A stretch of DNA of 64,000 nucleotides from contig JAOWBW010000163.1 of NCBI GenBank assembly GCA_026119855.1, positions 992,001 through 1,056,000 on the forward strand. The letters run 5' to 3'. Of this stretch, positions 46,791 to 56,653 are shown piece by piece. Source of the DNA: Campanula takesimana. Taxonomy: Eukaryota > Streptophyta > Magnoliopsida > Asterales > Campanulaceae. Under the pieces are notes generated by a model. That model searched no databases. It saw nothing but the letters and a program-made list of their open reading frames with translations, and had not been told where the DNA came from. Both the position numbers and the translations under genes were made by a program. Within the stretch, counting starts at the first letter, position 1. Each line of letters begins with the position of its first letter.

Positions 46791-48002
46791 CTAACACATA
46801 AGGTAGAGATTCAGAAGATAAATGCAATCGAGAAGCAAATGCACGGACACATAAGAATGCGATGAGCCAGGGTCTATAAGTGTACGTGCCCTCAAACTAG
46901 ACACATAAATAATACCCCTTATCACATTAGAAGAATCTGAAGCCTGTTGTTGAGAAATGGCAAAGACATGACCCTGCACCTTAGGCTTTCCTGAAGAATC
47001 CCTCTTCTGGCCTTGAGAAGACCCAACTGCACTTCCCGATGCCTGTACCTTAAATCTAGGACAATCCTTCTGAAAATGACCCAACTGACCACAATTCAAA
47101 CATTTGCCCTGCTTCTTCCAACATCTTTCTTCTGAATGCCCTTCTTTCTGACAATAATTATAAACTCCTCTGTTCTGACTCCCTGAAGTGTTACTTTGAT
47201 TTCTATTACCTGACTGTCTTTGAGAAGACCCTTTGAATTAAGAAGATCCACTTTGATTTCCTCTATTATCACCACGTTGTTGTTGTTGCCTACCTTGCTT
47301 CCCTGCACCTAACAACTCCATTTTCTTCTTGTGTTCCTCAATATCATGCTCTACCTGGTAGGCTCGATCAACTGCATCTTGAAAATCTTTCAACTTGTGG
47401 GATACTAGTTGAGTTCTAATCACAGTTTTCAAACCTTTCACAAACCTCATAGCCTTTCTCTCCTCAGTTGCCACTAAGTGAGTACAATACCTGGACAACT
47501 CTAAAAATTTAGCTGAATACTAGGCCACTGACATAGAACCTTGCTCCAAGTTAAGAAACTCCATTTCCTTCCTGTCTTGATCTACCCGGGGAATGAAGTG
47601 TTCTTTAAACTTTCCCAGAAAATTCTCCCAAGTATAGGGTATATGAGTCTCATCCCATTTAGTTTTCAAAGCTTTCCACCAATGCTCGGAAGCTCCATTC
47701 AGCTTATAAGTAGCAAACCCGACTTGATCTTCCTCAGAACATCTCAAAGCATCAAAGATCTTTTCCATTGATTCAATCCACCTTTCTGTCTTAGATACAT
47801 CAGGCTCTCCATCATAGCCCATGTGTTCCATCTTCAAGAATTGTGCCAACCCATCTCTTGGTGGTGCCTGTTCCCTCTCTTGTCTCTGATCATTAATTGT
47901 TTTCATTGTAGCCTCAATCATGCCTTGGAACATTATTCGAGCTTCCACTCTGACCTTATCTTGCCCTGAAGGCCCAGACTGATCACCTTCTGTTCCAACC
48001 AT
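46791..48002 (-). pseudogene. Element E Gag-protease (broken)
   Basis: From ATG 48002 the frame encodes a retrotransposon Gag domain (YKLNGASEHWWKAL, ENFLGKFKEHFIP). A stop at 47520-47522 replaces a Glu-like codon; the same frame continues to a stop at 47238-47240. It then continues through a degenerate zinc knuckle that has lost its first Cys and an intact one (CLNCGQLGHFQKDC, about 47095-47054). The protease active site reads LIDPGSSHSY (about 46880), a DPG form, after which the frame breaks. The rest of the protease is read in a second frame (46827-46665 region) before pol. Confidence 0.86.
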
Positions 48003-48098
48003 TTTGAATGAATACCTGCATAAAACACTCAACGTTACTCACTCTATACTCTACTACCCTCCTAGGTCATTTAGTCATTCTAGATCATCTACAACCTA

Positions 48099-48110
48099 GC
48101 TCTGATACCA
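48099..48110 (-). other. Element E primer binding site
   Basis: GCTCTGATACCA on the plus strand is TGGTATCAGAGC on the element strand, 2 nt inside the 5' LTR boundary. Initiator-Met type. Confidence 0.93.
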
Positions 48111-48112
48111 AC

Positions 48113-50264
48113 TGTCGCACCCCAGACCCGTGGTCCTACTTGGCCCTACGCTCGGGACACGAGTGGAAGACGTTATAAAACACTTTGGAAAATTTTTCGA
48201 GATGTACTTTCATAAAGTTTAACAAAATCACACTTGAAGTTCAAAGACTTCATTTAACTTTAAACAAATTTTACAACCAACTTTCACAACGAAAGTACTT
48301 AGCCCAAAGGCTTACAAATGCACATACACCAACATTATCCAAAATAGGTGTTACAATAGGAAGTACAGGTACTCTACCCAAAAGGTTTTACATTTACATA
48401 ATGTAACCTTAACAAAACAAGTCCCAACTCTTACCACTCCAACGTCCTCCCGTGCCAAAGTGTCCTATCCCCTGGACTCGCCTTTATTTAAAATAGTAAG
48501 CAAATAAAGGGTGAGAATAAATCCCAGTAAGCTACTAAAATGCAACTACGTTCCATGCTAAAATGATAAGCATAAAGAACAATATCATAAGCATCACATA
48601 GCACATAGTATGATAGGTAAAACCAACTCATATACCACAAATACCACAAATGCCACACTTTGGTGGATACCAAGCCAAGGTTTACCCAATAAACATAACT
48701 GTCTGAGAATACCATCTGAGAAAACCAACTGAGAAAACCATCTGATAAAACCAACTGAGAAAACCATCTGAGCAACATAAATAGCTGAAGCCGGGATCCC
48801 GAAAACCAAACCATAACCATAAGAACCAAAGTAACAACAGGGGGAATATGACACAAAATCATAACCCAAATGCTCACCCAAGGGAGCGATTCATCCCATC
48901 CAAGGCCAATCTGGACTGGGGAAACAGAAAAGACAACAGCGGAAAACCTTATAGTGAACTTGGCTTGTGTACCACTATAGTTCTCCCACTGCCTGACTCA
49001 AGGTACCAATGGAAAAACTTATAGTGAACTTAATTTGTACCACTATAATTCTCCCACTGCCTGACACCACAACAAGTACCAGCTGGACTTTAAACACGAG
49101 CATAGTAATGAATACTTGCTTAAACAACTACCGGGGGCAAGCCAAACACATCACAAAGATGAACCAATCCACACCACATCAAAAGATGTTCAACAATACC
49201 CAATTAACATTCAGTCAAATTCCACAACACATATGTTCACAAAGGAACCCATTTCAAACACTAGAGTGTTCCACAACAACCCTCTAGGTACTCTAGGATA
49301 GCACCTAAGACCTAGACCAAGATTGAAATCTAAATCACTTGGATTGGAACAACTCAACATTTCAGCAATTATGGGCGGTCGCCCATACCAGATTGGGCGG
49401 TCGCCCAATATACCTTGTTCCAGACCAAACCTTTCAGATAGCATGGGCGATCGCCCAACCCATTCTTGGCGGTCGCCCAAAAACATGACAGGCCCAAAAC
49501 TTGCTAATTTTACTCCCTTCGTTTCACCGTCCCAAAAGTACTACACATTAACACTTATACTTCTTACATAATCCTTAACCAAAAGAACCCAAGAAACACT
49601 CTTATATTTTCCTTACCATTTCAAAACCAACTTTCCAAATACTCCCTTTGTCCCAAAATTACAAGTATCACAAATATTATCTAAATCATAAAAATAACAA
49701 TTGCAAGTATCAAGTATAACATATATGACCATTTTAACATTTAAAGGGGAATTAGTAACTTACCTATTTCCAGAAAAGGTATCGCAGAAATATGTTTTGT
49801 TCGGGTAGAAATGACCTATTCAACGCCCAGATCATTTTTATATAATTAGATTTTAAAACGGATAAGTAACTAAAAAGAAATAAATCGAAATAGGTTGAAC
49901 TTACCTTTTCTTTTAACCCTAGGAATGAAACGAGGAATGTTGCAGAGTATGTTAACACAGAGAAAAAGGGAGAAGAAGGATAAGTTTATAATTTTTTTTT
50001 ACCCCTTTCTTATACTTTGGTCACTTGACTTTCCAGTTGAACAATTAAGCCCCTAAAGTTATATTTTCACAAAAGACCCTAAAGTTTCAACTTAATCATT
50101 TAACTCTTTTAACCATTATTACTACTAACTAAGTAAATAACACAATTAATCAAGTAAGATGTGCAGGTCATAAAATATGATGCAACACATAAAATGCACA
50201 CATAAGTCAAATAAAAATCCCCAAAAATATAAAATAAATAGGGACGGGTTTTGGGGTCGTTACA
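48113..50264 (-). repeat. Element E 5' LTR (element sense)
   Basis: A 2152-bp partner of 41364-43514. It has the same 13-bp tandem (about 48712-48775), the 75-bp duplication and four palindromes, with scattered substitutions. Confidence 0.94.
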
Positions 50265-51096
50265 ATGACGGTTTGCTAGAACCTAATCATATCTTATGGG
50301 TTTATGTTTAAACCCATTGCCAACTTAGTGTAATCCTATAGGGTCACACACAATTATAACGAATTCTAAAGGACGTAATTGGAATTTGGGTGGAAGGGAC
50401 TTTGAGGGATTTTAGGAATTTAGAGGAGAAAACAAGAAAAACGGAAAAGCTGGAGGGACCGGTCGGACCTATGCAAGGACCCGGTCGGAAATTGCATAAG
50501 ACCCGGGCGGACCTCCTATAGGACCCGGTCGGACCTCCTATAAAACCCGGGCGGACCTAGTCGGTTTCGGCCTGGGACTTTCTTAATCCGATTTCTTGCG
50601 GGTTTGACCACTTGTTACCTATTTAGAATAGGAGAAACAAGTATAAACTCCTCCTCTAGTTTCCCTAATCAGTCCATTACAAATTGTGAGCCTCCAAAGA
50701 GTTTGAGAGAGTTATTTCTTGTTCGAAGATCCCTATATCGAAGAACAAGAACATCACATAAAATTCCATATAGTTCTAAAACAATTGTGATAGCGTGTTT
50801 TACAATTTGGTCTAGCAACCAAGATCAAGAAGCGTTTTTGATATTCGTTCGAGGTGTAGATACCAATAGAGGGTGAAGCTTATCACCTCCATAGTTCGTG
50901 TTCTTGCTTTTGTTCGTGATCAAGTTTCAAAGCTCCACCAAGAATCAAGGTTGTTGATCAAAGGCTTCAAGGGTTAGTATTCTAGTATTCATTATGCATG
51001 TATTTGACTTAATCATATGAATGGATCTATGGGCTTTGGGTTTCATGAAAATTTAAATGCTTTATTCCGTTGCGCATGATTATAGGAAACCCAACA
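50265..51096 (+). repeat. Element A 3' LTR, second part
   Basis: A's 3' LTR continues after E and ends at AAACCCAACA; without E and one TSD copy it is about 1520 bp. From about 50456 to 50558 it has five copies of a CCGGTCGGACC/CCGGGCGGACC motif where element C has GGCACGACCGTGCC. The flank after it (GTAGT, 51097-51101) should equal the TSD at A's unseen left end. Confidence 0.92.
50456..50558 (+). repeat. CpG-rich motif array in A 3' LTR
   Basis: Five copies of GACCCGGTCGGACCT or GACCCGGGCGGACCT sit about 60-160 bp before the LTR segment homologous to the C core promoter. They are alternated with CTATA-containing spacers. Confidence 0.8.
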
Positions 51097-51620
51097 GTAG
51101 TTGTAGCACCACCACCTGACATTGTCCTTTGTTGCAGAGAAAGGACTAACGCTAAACATTTGAATTTGTTAGACAAAACCGACATTCTTTGCAGAAACTC
51201 CAAGTTAACTCGAAGTTATTTGTCAAGTCATATATCATTCATTTATGGTTGTAAAGGGAATGTTTGTCTCAAGGAATGAATGACAGCACTTGATTTCTTC
51301 ATTCAATGATATGCGGTTTCACCAAGGTAGCATGAGCGGTTTCATGAATGAACTTGAAGTGCGGTTTCATCAAAACTGTAGCACGCGGTTTTGATGAAGA
51401 CTTGCGGCTCCATGATGGTGTTTCGAGTAGGAGTGCGGTTTGAAGAACCAAACCGGTGAGGACAAACCGATCATGACTCAGCCTATGACAAATAAAAATC
51501 TAGAAATTGATTTGTCTAAAATTGAAGTATAACTTCATTATATGATTCATAAAGTTCATAAAAAGACATGTGGCATGGATCAATCAAATCAAGAGGGTGT
51601 ACTAACAAAGAATCCTAACA
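51097..51620 (-). mobile_element. Reverse-oriented fragment of a B-family LTR
   Basis: On the minus strand this starts with TGTTAGGATTC at 51620. It follows the first part of the B LTR (4385 onward) through the GACAATGTCAGG segment near 51115. It is clearly diverged from B, so it is an older copy. It ends exactly where A's 3' LTR begins, so A most likely inserted into this LTR and the remainder lies left of the window. It is rich in GCGGTT (51313-51440). Confidence 0.85.
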
Positions 51621-53878
51621 ATCTCTAACAACTTTTTCCCTCACACTCATAAGCCTTTTCAATATGCTTTGTAGAACGTTCTTTTAAGAAAATTTACATT
51701 TATTTTGATTAAAAAAAAATAAAAAACATACATCATTTTTCACACAGTGAAATACTTAAATTTTTTTTTAAAAACCAAACTATTCAAGTTGCAAAAAAAT
51801 AAATTAAAAACAAAATGTGTCAAACAATAAACCACCTTAATGGCAAAATGTTAAGCTCTATAGAAGAGCTCTATTCCACCTTGACATGCTACGGATGCAA
51901 ACCAACGACCATTTCCTATTGAGCCATTTGCTATAGAGCGCTTGTTGTTTATGCACCGCTCTATTCTCTGACACTGAGGTTTTTTTTTTTTTTTTGAAAA
52001 GTAAACTTTGTTAATTGAATTTCCCTTTCTTTTTAGTTTTTTTTTTAAAATAGCTTAAATGAATTAAATGAAATGAAAGTGGTACTCCGTCTCAAAATAA
52101 AAATTAATTATATTTTTTATTTTAAAATTAAAATCTTAAATATTAAAGAAATATGGACTTTTATATTGAGATAAATAGGGGTGAGTATTTATTTTACTTC
52201 ACACTTCTACACTTCTACTGGATCTATTTGTCAATAGTCAAATATGTCTGACAATCCTCATCTCTCAAATCTTTTCAAGCAGCTAAATAATTTTAATCAA
52301 TTCTTACTCGATGAATGATACAAAAGTTGAGAAAATATTTATGAGTGAGCAAGAAGCTGAAAGTTCAAATAGTGGCAAAAGCAACAGAAGATATATCAAT
52401 TGGGAGCGTGAAGCTGGACATGCCCGCCTTTTCAATGACTGTTTCTTGAGCACTCCAACTTACCCGCCAGAGTTGTTCAGACGAAGGCATTAGATGAGTA
52501 TAGGGTTATTACCTCGGATTGTAGAAGCTCTCTCAAATCATTCAGAGTATTTTCAAATGAAGACTGATGCAACGGGTAGAAATAAACTTTCACCACTGTA
52601 GAAATGCATCGCTGCTATCCAACAATTGACATACGGTACGTGTGCGGACGAAGTTGATGAGTATGTACGACTCGGTGAAACAACTGCAATAAATTGTCTT
52701 ACGAAATTCAGTTGATGTATAATTGAGGTATTTGGAAATGTATACTTAAGAATGCTTAATTCTCACGACATCCAACATTTGCTTCAACTGCATTCAGATA
52801 AACATGGCTTTTCCGGTATGCTAGGAAGGATTGATTGCATGCGTTGGCAATCAAAAAACTGTCCAGTTGCATGGAAAGGCCAATTTACTCAGGGTGATCA
52901 AGGAGTTCCAACTATAATGTTAGAAGCTGTAGCTTCACAAGATCTTTGGATATGGCATGTATTTTTTGGTGTTGCTGGTTCAAACAATGATATCAATGTG
53001 CTCAATCAATCGACCTTATTCAAATATGTATTAGAAGGATCCTCTCTAGAAGTTCAATTTACGATAAATGGCACACAATATACGTAAGGATATTATCTGG
53101 AAGATGGTATTTATCCTAAATGGGCTACGTTAGTCAAAAGTTTTCTACATCCAGAAGACCCTAAGAGGAAGAAGTTTAAGCAAATGCAAGAAGCCGCAAG
53201 AAAAGATGTTGAACGAGCTTTTGGAGTAATCCAAGCTCATTGGGAAATTATTCGAGGTGCATCACGTTTTTAGCGCAGAGAAAAATTGAAAAATATAATG
53301 TACACGTACATCATATTGCATAATATGATCGTAGAGGACAAAGGAAATGCAATATGTGATTGGTCTGATGAAAATGGACAAGTTCCTCAGATACCCGTTG
53401 CACAATGATATACTCAAGAATTTTAACAACATCTCCAACGGCATATAGAAATACGCGATCGCGCAGTGGATAGTAAACTCCGATCTGACTTGGTCGAGCA
53501 TATTTGAGAACGTTTCAGAGGAAATAACAATGAAAATTAAGTTGTATCGTAGTACTTCTTTCTTCAATATATTTATTATAATACGTTGATGATTAAATAA
53601 TTTTTTAATGTATTATTCTAAGAAAATAAACAGTTTTTTAAATATTATTTTTATATTAATATTTATAATTTATTAAAATCTAATATTACTTGTAATTTAT
53701 ATTGTTAAATAATAAAATATTGTAACTTGATAAATGCTATAGAGCTCTTTAGAGGTTTATTGTTGTGGGTAAAAAAAATTGTTAGAGGCTTATAAGATGA
53801 AAGAGTTATAAAGTGTTGATGTGACACGACGTGGCAGTCTGAATAAATCTCTTACGGGTTTTATGATTGTGGATGCTC
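51621..53878 (+). mobile_element. PIF/Harbinger-type DNA transposon, left end truncated
   Basis: The right end reads GTGGATGCTC followed by TTA (53879-53881). This is the complement of TAA-GAGCATCCAC, a common plant PIF/Harbinger end with a 3-bp TWA target site. Subterminal inverted repeats match between 51625-51880 (ctctaacaactttttcc, caataaacc, gctctatag) and 53730-53800. The outermost 70 or so bp are missing on the left, where the reverse B-family LTR abuts. A decayed transposase is inside. AT-rich, non-coding stretches lie at 51640-52310 and 53541-53870. Confidence 0.7.
52311..53540 (+). pseudogene. PIF/Harbinger transposase (Plant_tran/DDE type), decayed
   Basis: The transposase would cut and rejoin the transposon ends. 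Readable segments in order are RRYINWEREAGHARLFNDCF (52410), RIVEALSNHSEYFQ (52520), CADEVDEYVRLGETTA (52650), GRIDCMRW (52825; DDE-type core with Asp), LEAVASQDLWIWHVFFG (52920), NDINVLNQS (52990), DGIYPKWA (53105), KDVERAFGVIQAHW (53208; Glu) and ILHNMIVED (53320). Stops occur at 52491-52493, near 52600, at 52715, 53085-53087 and near 53272, so the gene is dead. Most breaks leave the frame recognisable, consistent with an old element lacking selection. Confidence 0.85.
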
Positions 53879-54050
53879 TTATTTATGGAGCGGTTCTTAT
53901 GAATCCTTCTCTCCATCCTATGTGGCACTCTTATATGGCAAAAAAACCTCACAAAAACCTCTCTTTTTGCAACGATAATGTTGATCTTACTAAGAAATTA
54001 ATTGAATGAGCGACATTGAACATATGGGTGTCGGTTTATCAGTATAAGGG

Positions 54051-54167
54051 TGAGTCCAGATCTCCTGTACCCCTTTAATCTGGACCGTTTACAATATCAA
54101 CATAAACGATCCAGATTAGAGGGGCACAAGGAGGGGCACATGGAGGGGCACAGGAGATCTGGACTCA
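54051..54167. mobile_element. Small foldback MITE
   Basis: TGAGTCCAGATCTCCTGTAC at 54051 is the near-complement of the end at 54148-54167. The next 20 bp (ccctttaatctggaccg) pair with 54095-54125. Flanks TAAGGG (54045-54050 and 54168-54173) look like a target duplication. A 12-bp unit AGGGGCACAWGG is repeated three times in the right arm. Confidence 0.7.
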
Positions 54168-54960
54168 TAAGGGTGGTGTTGCAAGATAAGTACTCACCTC
54201 ACCCATTTTTTTTAGTATACTCCTATATGAAATACTATTGGAATAAAAGATGATAGACGGAGTCAATGTAAACATAAAGAAAGATAATTAAATATGAATT
54301 ACTCAAATATTATTGATCAAAAGGGCAGAATATTATACAAGTAGCTGGAGTACTTCTGAAAATTTCAAATTGCAACTTTTTGCTAAATATTACTTTTCTA
54401 CTTAAAATGTTCACTATTATTTTCTTCTTATTTATCCTCTTCCATTTGTTATACTAATATACTTAAATTAAATTACTTTTTTAATTTTATTTTCAAATCA
54501 TAACATAATACTTTTTTTATGTATATGCTATTGATTTAATTTCATGTCAGACTAAAATAATGTTCATAAATATTTCAAAAGAAAGAAAGAGACCTTTTTC
54601 TCAAATAATTCCCTTTTAAAATTTTAATTCCCAAAGTATCAACCCTCCCAAACTATTTGCAAAAATGTCCATTTCGCTAAAACTCGCCACTACCAATGGC
54701 GAGTTTAGTTTTTTTTTCCGGTCGAACTCGCCACTACCAGTGGCGAGTTTATTGTTCTATATTTTTTTTAATTTTTTTTTTGTATTTTACAAAAAATGGC
54801 CGAAAATAATTTCAAATTTAATGAAACTCGCCATTGTTAACGGCGAGTTTGACCGAGTTGACCAAACTCGCTACTACCATTGGCGAGTTCAATTAAATCT
54901 TTATCAGTATTTTTCCCATGGATATTACTATATATACTTTTGATGTCCTTAAATAAACAA

Positions 54961-55037
54961 GTGTGTGTTGTAGCCAAATGGTAAGATTGCAAGTAAATTC
55001 ATAGGAGACCTGGGTTCGAAACTTAGGTCTCTGACCT
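54961..55037 (+). repeat. tRNA-like (SINE-type) segment in the left arm
   Basis: TAGCCAAATGGTAAG at 54971 fits a Pol III box A, and GGTTCGAAACT at 55013 fits box B. AGACCTGGG and CTTAGGTCT around it form a 9-bp stem like an extended T arm. The spacing fits a tRNA-derived SINE head. No full cloverleaf is seen, so this is not called a tRNA gene. Confidence 0.55.
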
Positions 55038-55091
55038 TTTTCTTTATTTTTTTTTGTTGTTTCTGTTAAGGCACAAAAATAAAAAAAATGG

Positions 55092-55169
55092 TTAGAGACC
55101 TAAGTTTCGAACCCAGGTCTCCTATGAATTTACCTGCAATCTTACCATTTGGCTACAACACACACTTGT
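55092..55169 (-). repeat. tRNA-like (SINE-type) segment in the right arm
   Basis: This is the inverted copy of 54961-55037 with very few changes. Box B lies at about 55106-55116 and box A at about 55144-55158, both on the minus strand. The two putative Pol III units point at each other across the loop. Confidence 0.55.
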
Positions 55170-55565
55170 TTATGTAAGGACATCAAAAGTATATATAGTA
55201 ATATCCGTTGGAAAAATACTCGATAAAGATTTAATTGAACTCGTCAATGGTAGTAACGAGTTTGGTCAACTCGGTCAAACTCGCCGTTAACAATGGCGAG
55301 TTTCATTAAATTTGAAATTATTTTCGGCCATTTTTTGTAAAATACAAAAAAAAAAAAAAAAAATTAGAACAATAAACTCGCCACTGGTAGTGGCGAGTTC
55401 GACCGGAAAAAAAAATAAACTCGCCATTGGTAGTAGCGAGTTTTAGCGAAATTGACATTTTTGCAAATAGTTTGGGAGGGTTGATACTTTGGGAATTAAA
55501 ATTTTAAAAGGGAATTATTTGAGAAATTAATCAAAGAAAGAAGCTAGGCGGTTTGTCTAGTGGGA

Positions 55566-55595
55566 TGGGCTTGGGCTTGGTCTTGGGCTTGGGCC
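55566..55595 (+). promoter_or_regulatory. Site II (TGGGCY) cluster upstream of SF3B1
   Basis: TGGGCT at 55566, 55572 and 55584 and TGGGCC at 55590. TGGGCY is the site II element bound by TCP factors in many plant housekeeping promoters. The cluster lies about 90 bp before the probable transcribed region. No TATA box is evident, as is usual for such promoters. Confidence 0.6.
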
Positions 55596-55839
55596 CGGGT
55601 CAACAAAATGTTTCTAATACAATAAGTCCCTGCTAAGTCGGTTTACCGTTTTGTTTTCAGATAAACGGCGCCGACGGGACGATTTATTTCTCTCGACGCA
55701 AAGTCGGTCTCTGGAGAAAAAGAAAGAAGCCGCACACCACGCAGAGAAGAAGAGAAGGGGGAAAAATTGGGGCTTTGATCGGAGACTCGGAGTAGACTAT
55801 AGATCGGCGGACCATCGATTCTTAATCTCAACCCCTCTT

Positions 55840-56026
55840 GTAAGTTCTCAAGTCTCCTTCTCTCTCCAAATTGAAATAAATAGAAATCTAGGGTTTGAAA
55901 CAAAATTTGGGGCTTTGATTTTTTGCTTCTAATTTCATGGGTGATTGCAATATATGTGTTAATTAAATGTTTTATTATAAATGTATATGTGTTTGAATGG
56001 TTATTTCATTGATTTTTTTTTTGTAG
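55840..56026 (+). other. Probable 5'UTR intron of SF3B1
   Basis: The donor is CTTG|GTAAGT-like (cttGTAAGT, GT at 55840) and the acceptor is TTTTTTTTTGTAG ending at 56026. A second good acceptor, TTCTTTTTCTAG, ends at 56592, 61 bp before the start codon. The intron may therefore instead run 55840-56592, or there may be two introns. Transcript data would decide. Confidence 0.55.
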
Positions 56027-56653
56027 GATTTGTGGTAGTTTTGGGGTGGGTAGTTCATCTAGTAGTCCTAGTCAACAATCGGTCCCCGTCCCCGTGGTGG
56101 CTTCTGCTAGTAAAGAATTTGTTGATTTGAGTACTCTTCCTTTTATAAACGTTTTCAAGCTATGAAAAAGCGTGCCGGACAAATTTGATTTAGATAATTG
56201 TATTTTTTTTCTTACGAGACAATTGTATTTGAAGTTATGTAATGTAATTGCGTTACAATTTTTTGTTTGTTTGAACTTATGTAGTGTAAATTGTGCACCC
56301 GGTGGTTGAAAAGTCGAGGTCCGCCACTGGTTGTGCTCACTTGGGGCTATTTGGGTATCTGCAGATGATATTATGCTCTTTCCGTTTCTGCTCATTTTAA
56401 TTGGCTTTTTTCTCCTGCGCAGTTCATCTCATGCTTTTTCCAGCTTAATTTTTTATTTTTAAGAAGAAGTTTGAATCATTGATAGTTCTGCTTTCTAAAT
56501 TCCTTTTTTATATTTCTGATATTATTATGTTGAATTTCTAAATGAATTTGTGTCTGATGATTGATTAATAGTGTGGTGTTTTCTTTTTCTAGGTTTGGTT
56601 GTTTGATTGACTGGCCAAGTGATCTGCAAAGTTGAATATTGAGTTTCGGGAAA

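Larger units (their letters stand above)
41364..50264 (-). mobile_element. Element E: chromovirus-like Ty3/gypsy retrotransposon, reverse strand
   Basis: An 8901-bp element flanked by TSD ATGAC (41359-41363 and 50265-50269), inserted in A's 3' LTR in the opposite orientation. LTRs are 2151 and 2152 bp. The primer binding site, gag, protease, RT, RNase H, integrase and a chromodomain-like tail are all on the minus strand. The chromodomain remnant and long LTRs suggest a Tekay/Del-type chromovirus; lineage not tested by phylogeny. All ORFs are broken. Confidence 0.93.
54597..55526. repeat. 930-bp long inverted repeat (giant hairpin element)
   Basis: Left arm 54597-55054 and right arm about 55072-55526 are near-perfect inverted copies (about 455 bp each) with a loop of about 20 bp. 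Each arm carries four 26-bp units of the form AACTCGCCA-N8-TGGCGAGTT (54681, 54725, 54825, 54865; mirrored at about 55238, 55278, 55375, 55418), which are palindromes themselves. Each arm also carries a tRNA-like segment near the loop. Similar 'caaagaaag' strings outside both ends (about 54577 and 55531) could be a target duplication. It ends about 40 bp before the promoter motifs of SF3B1. Confidence 0.9.

Noticed and set aside
53882..54045. Additional MITE right of the Harbinger end
   Set aside because: Some phrases resemble MITE termini, but no paired ends or target duplication could be found.
54961..55037. Functional tRNA gene
   Set aside because: Box A and box B are present, but the acceptor and anticodon arms do not form a standard cloverleaf; a SINE-type head fits better.
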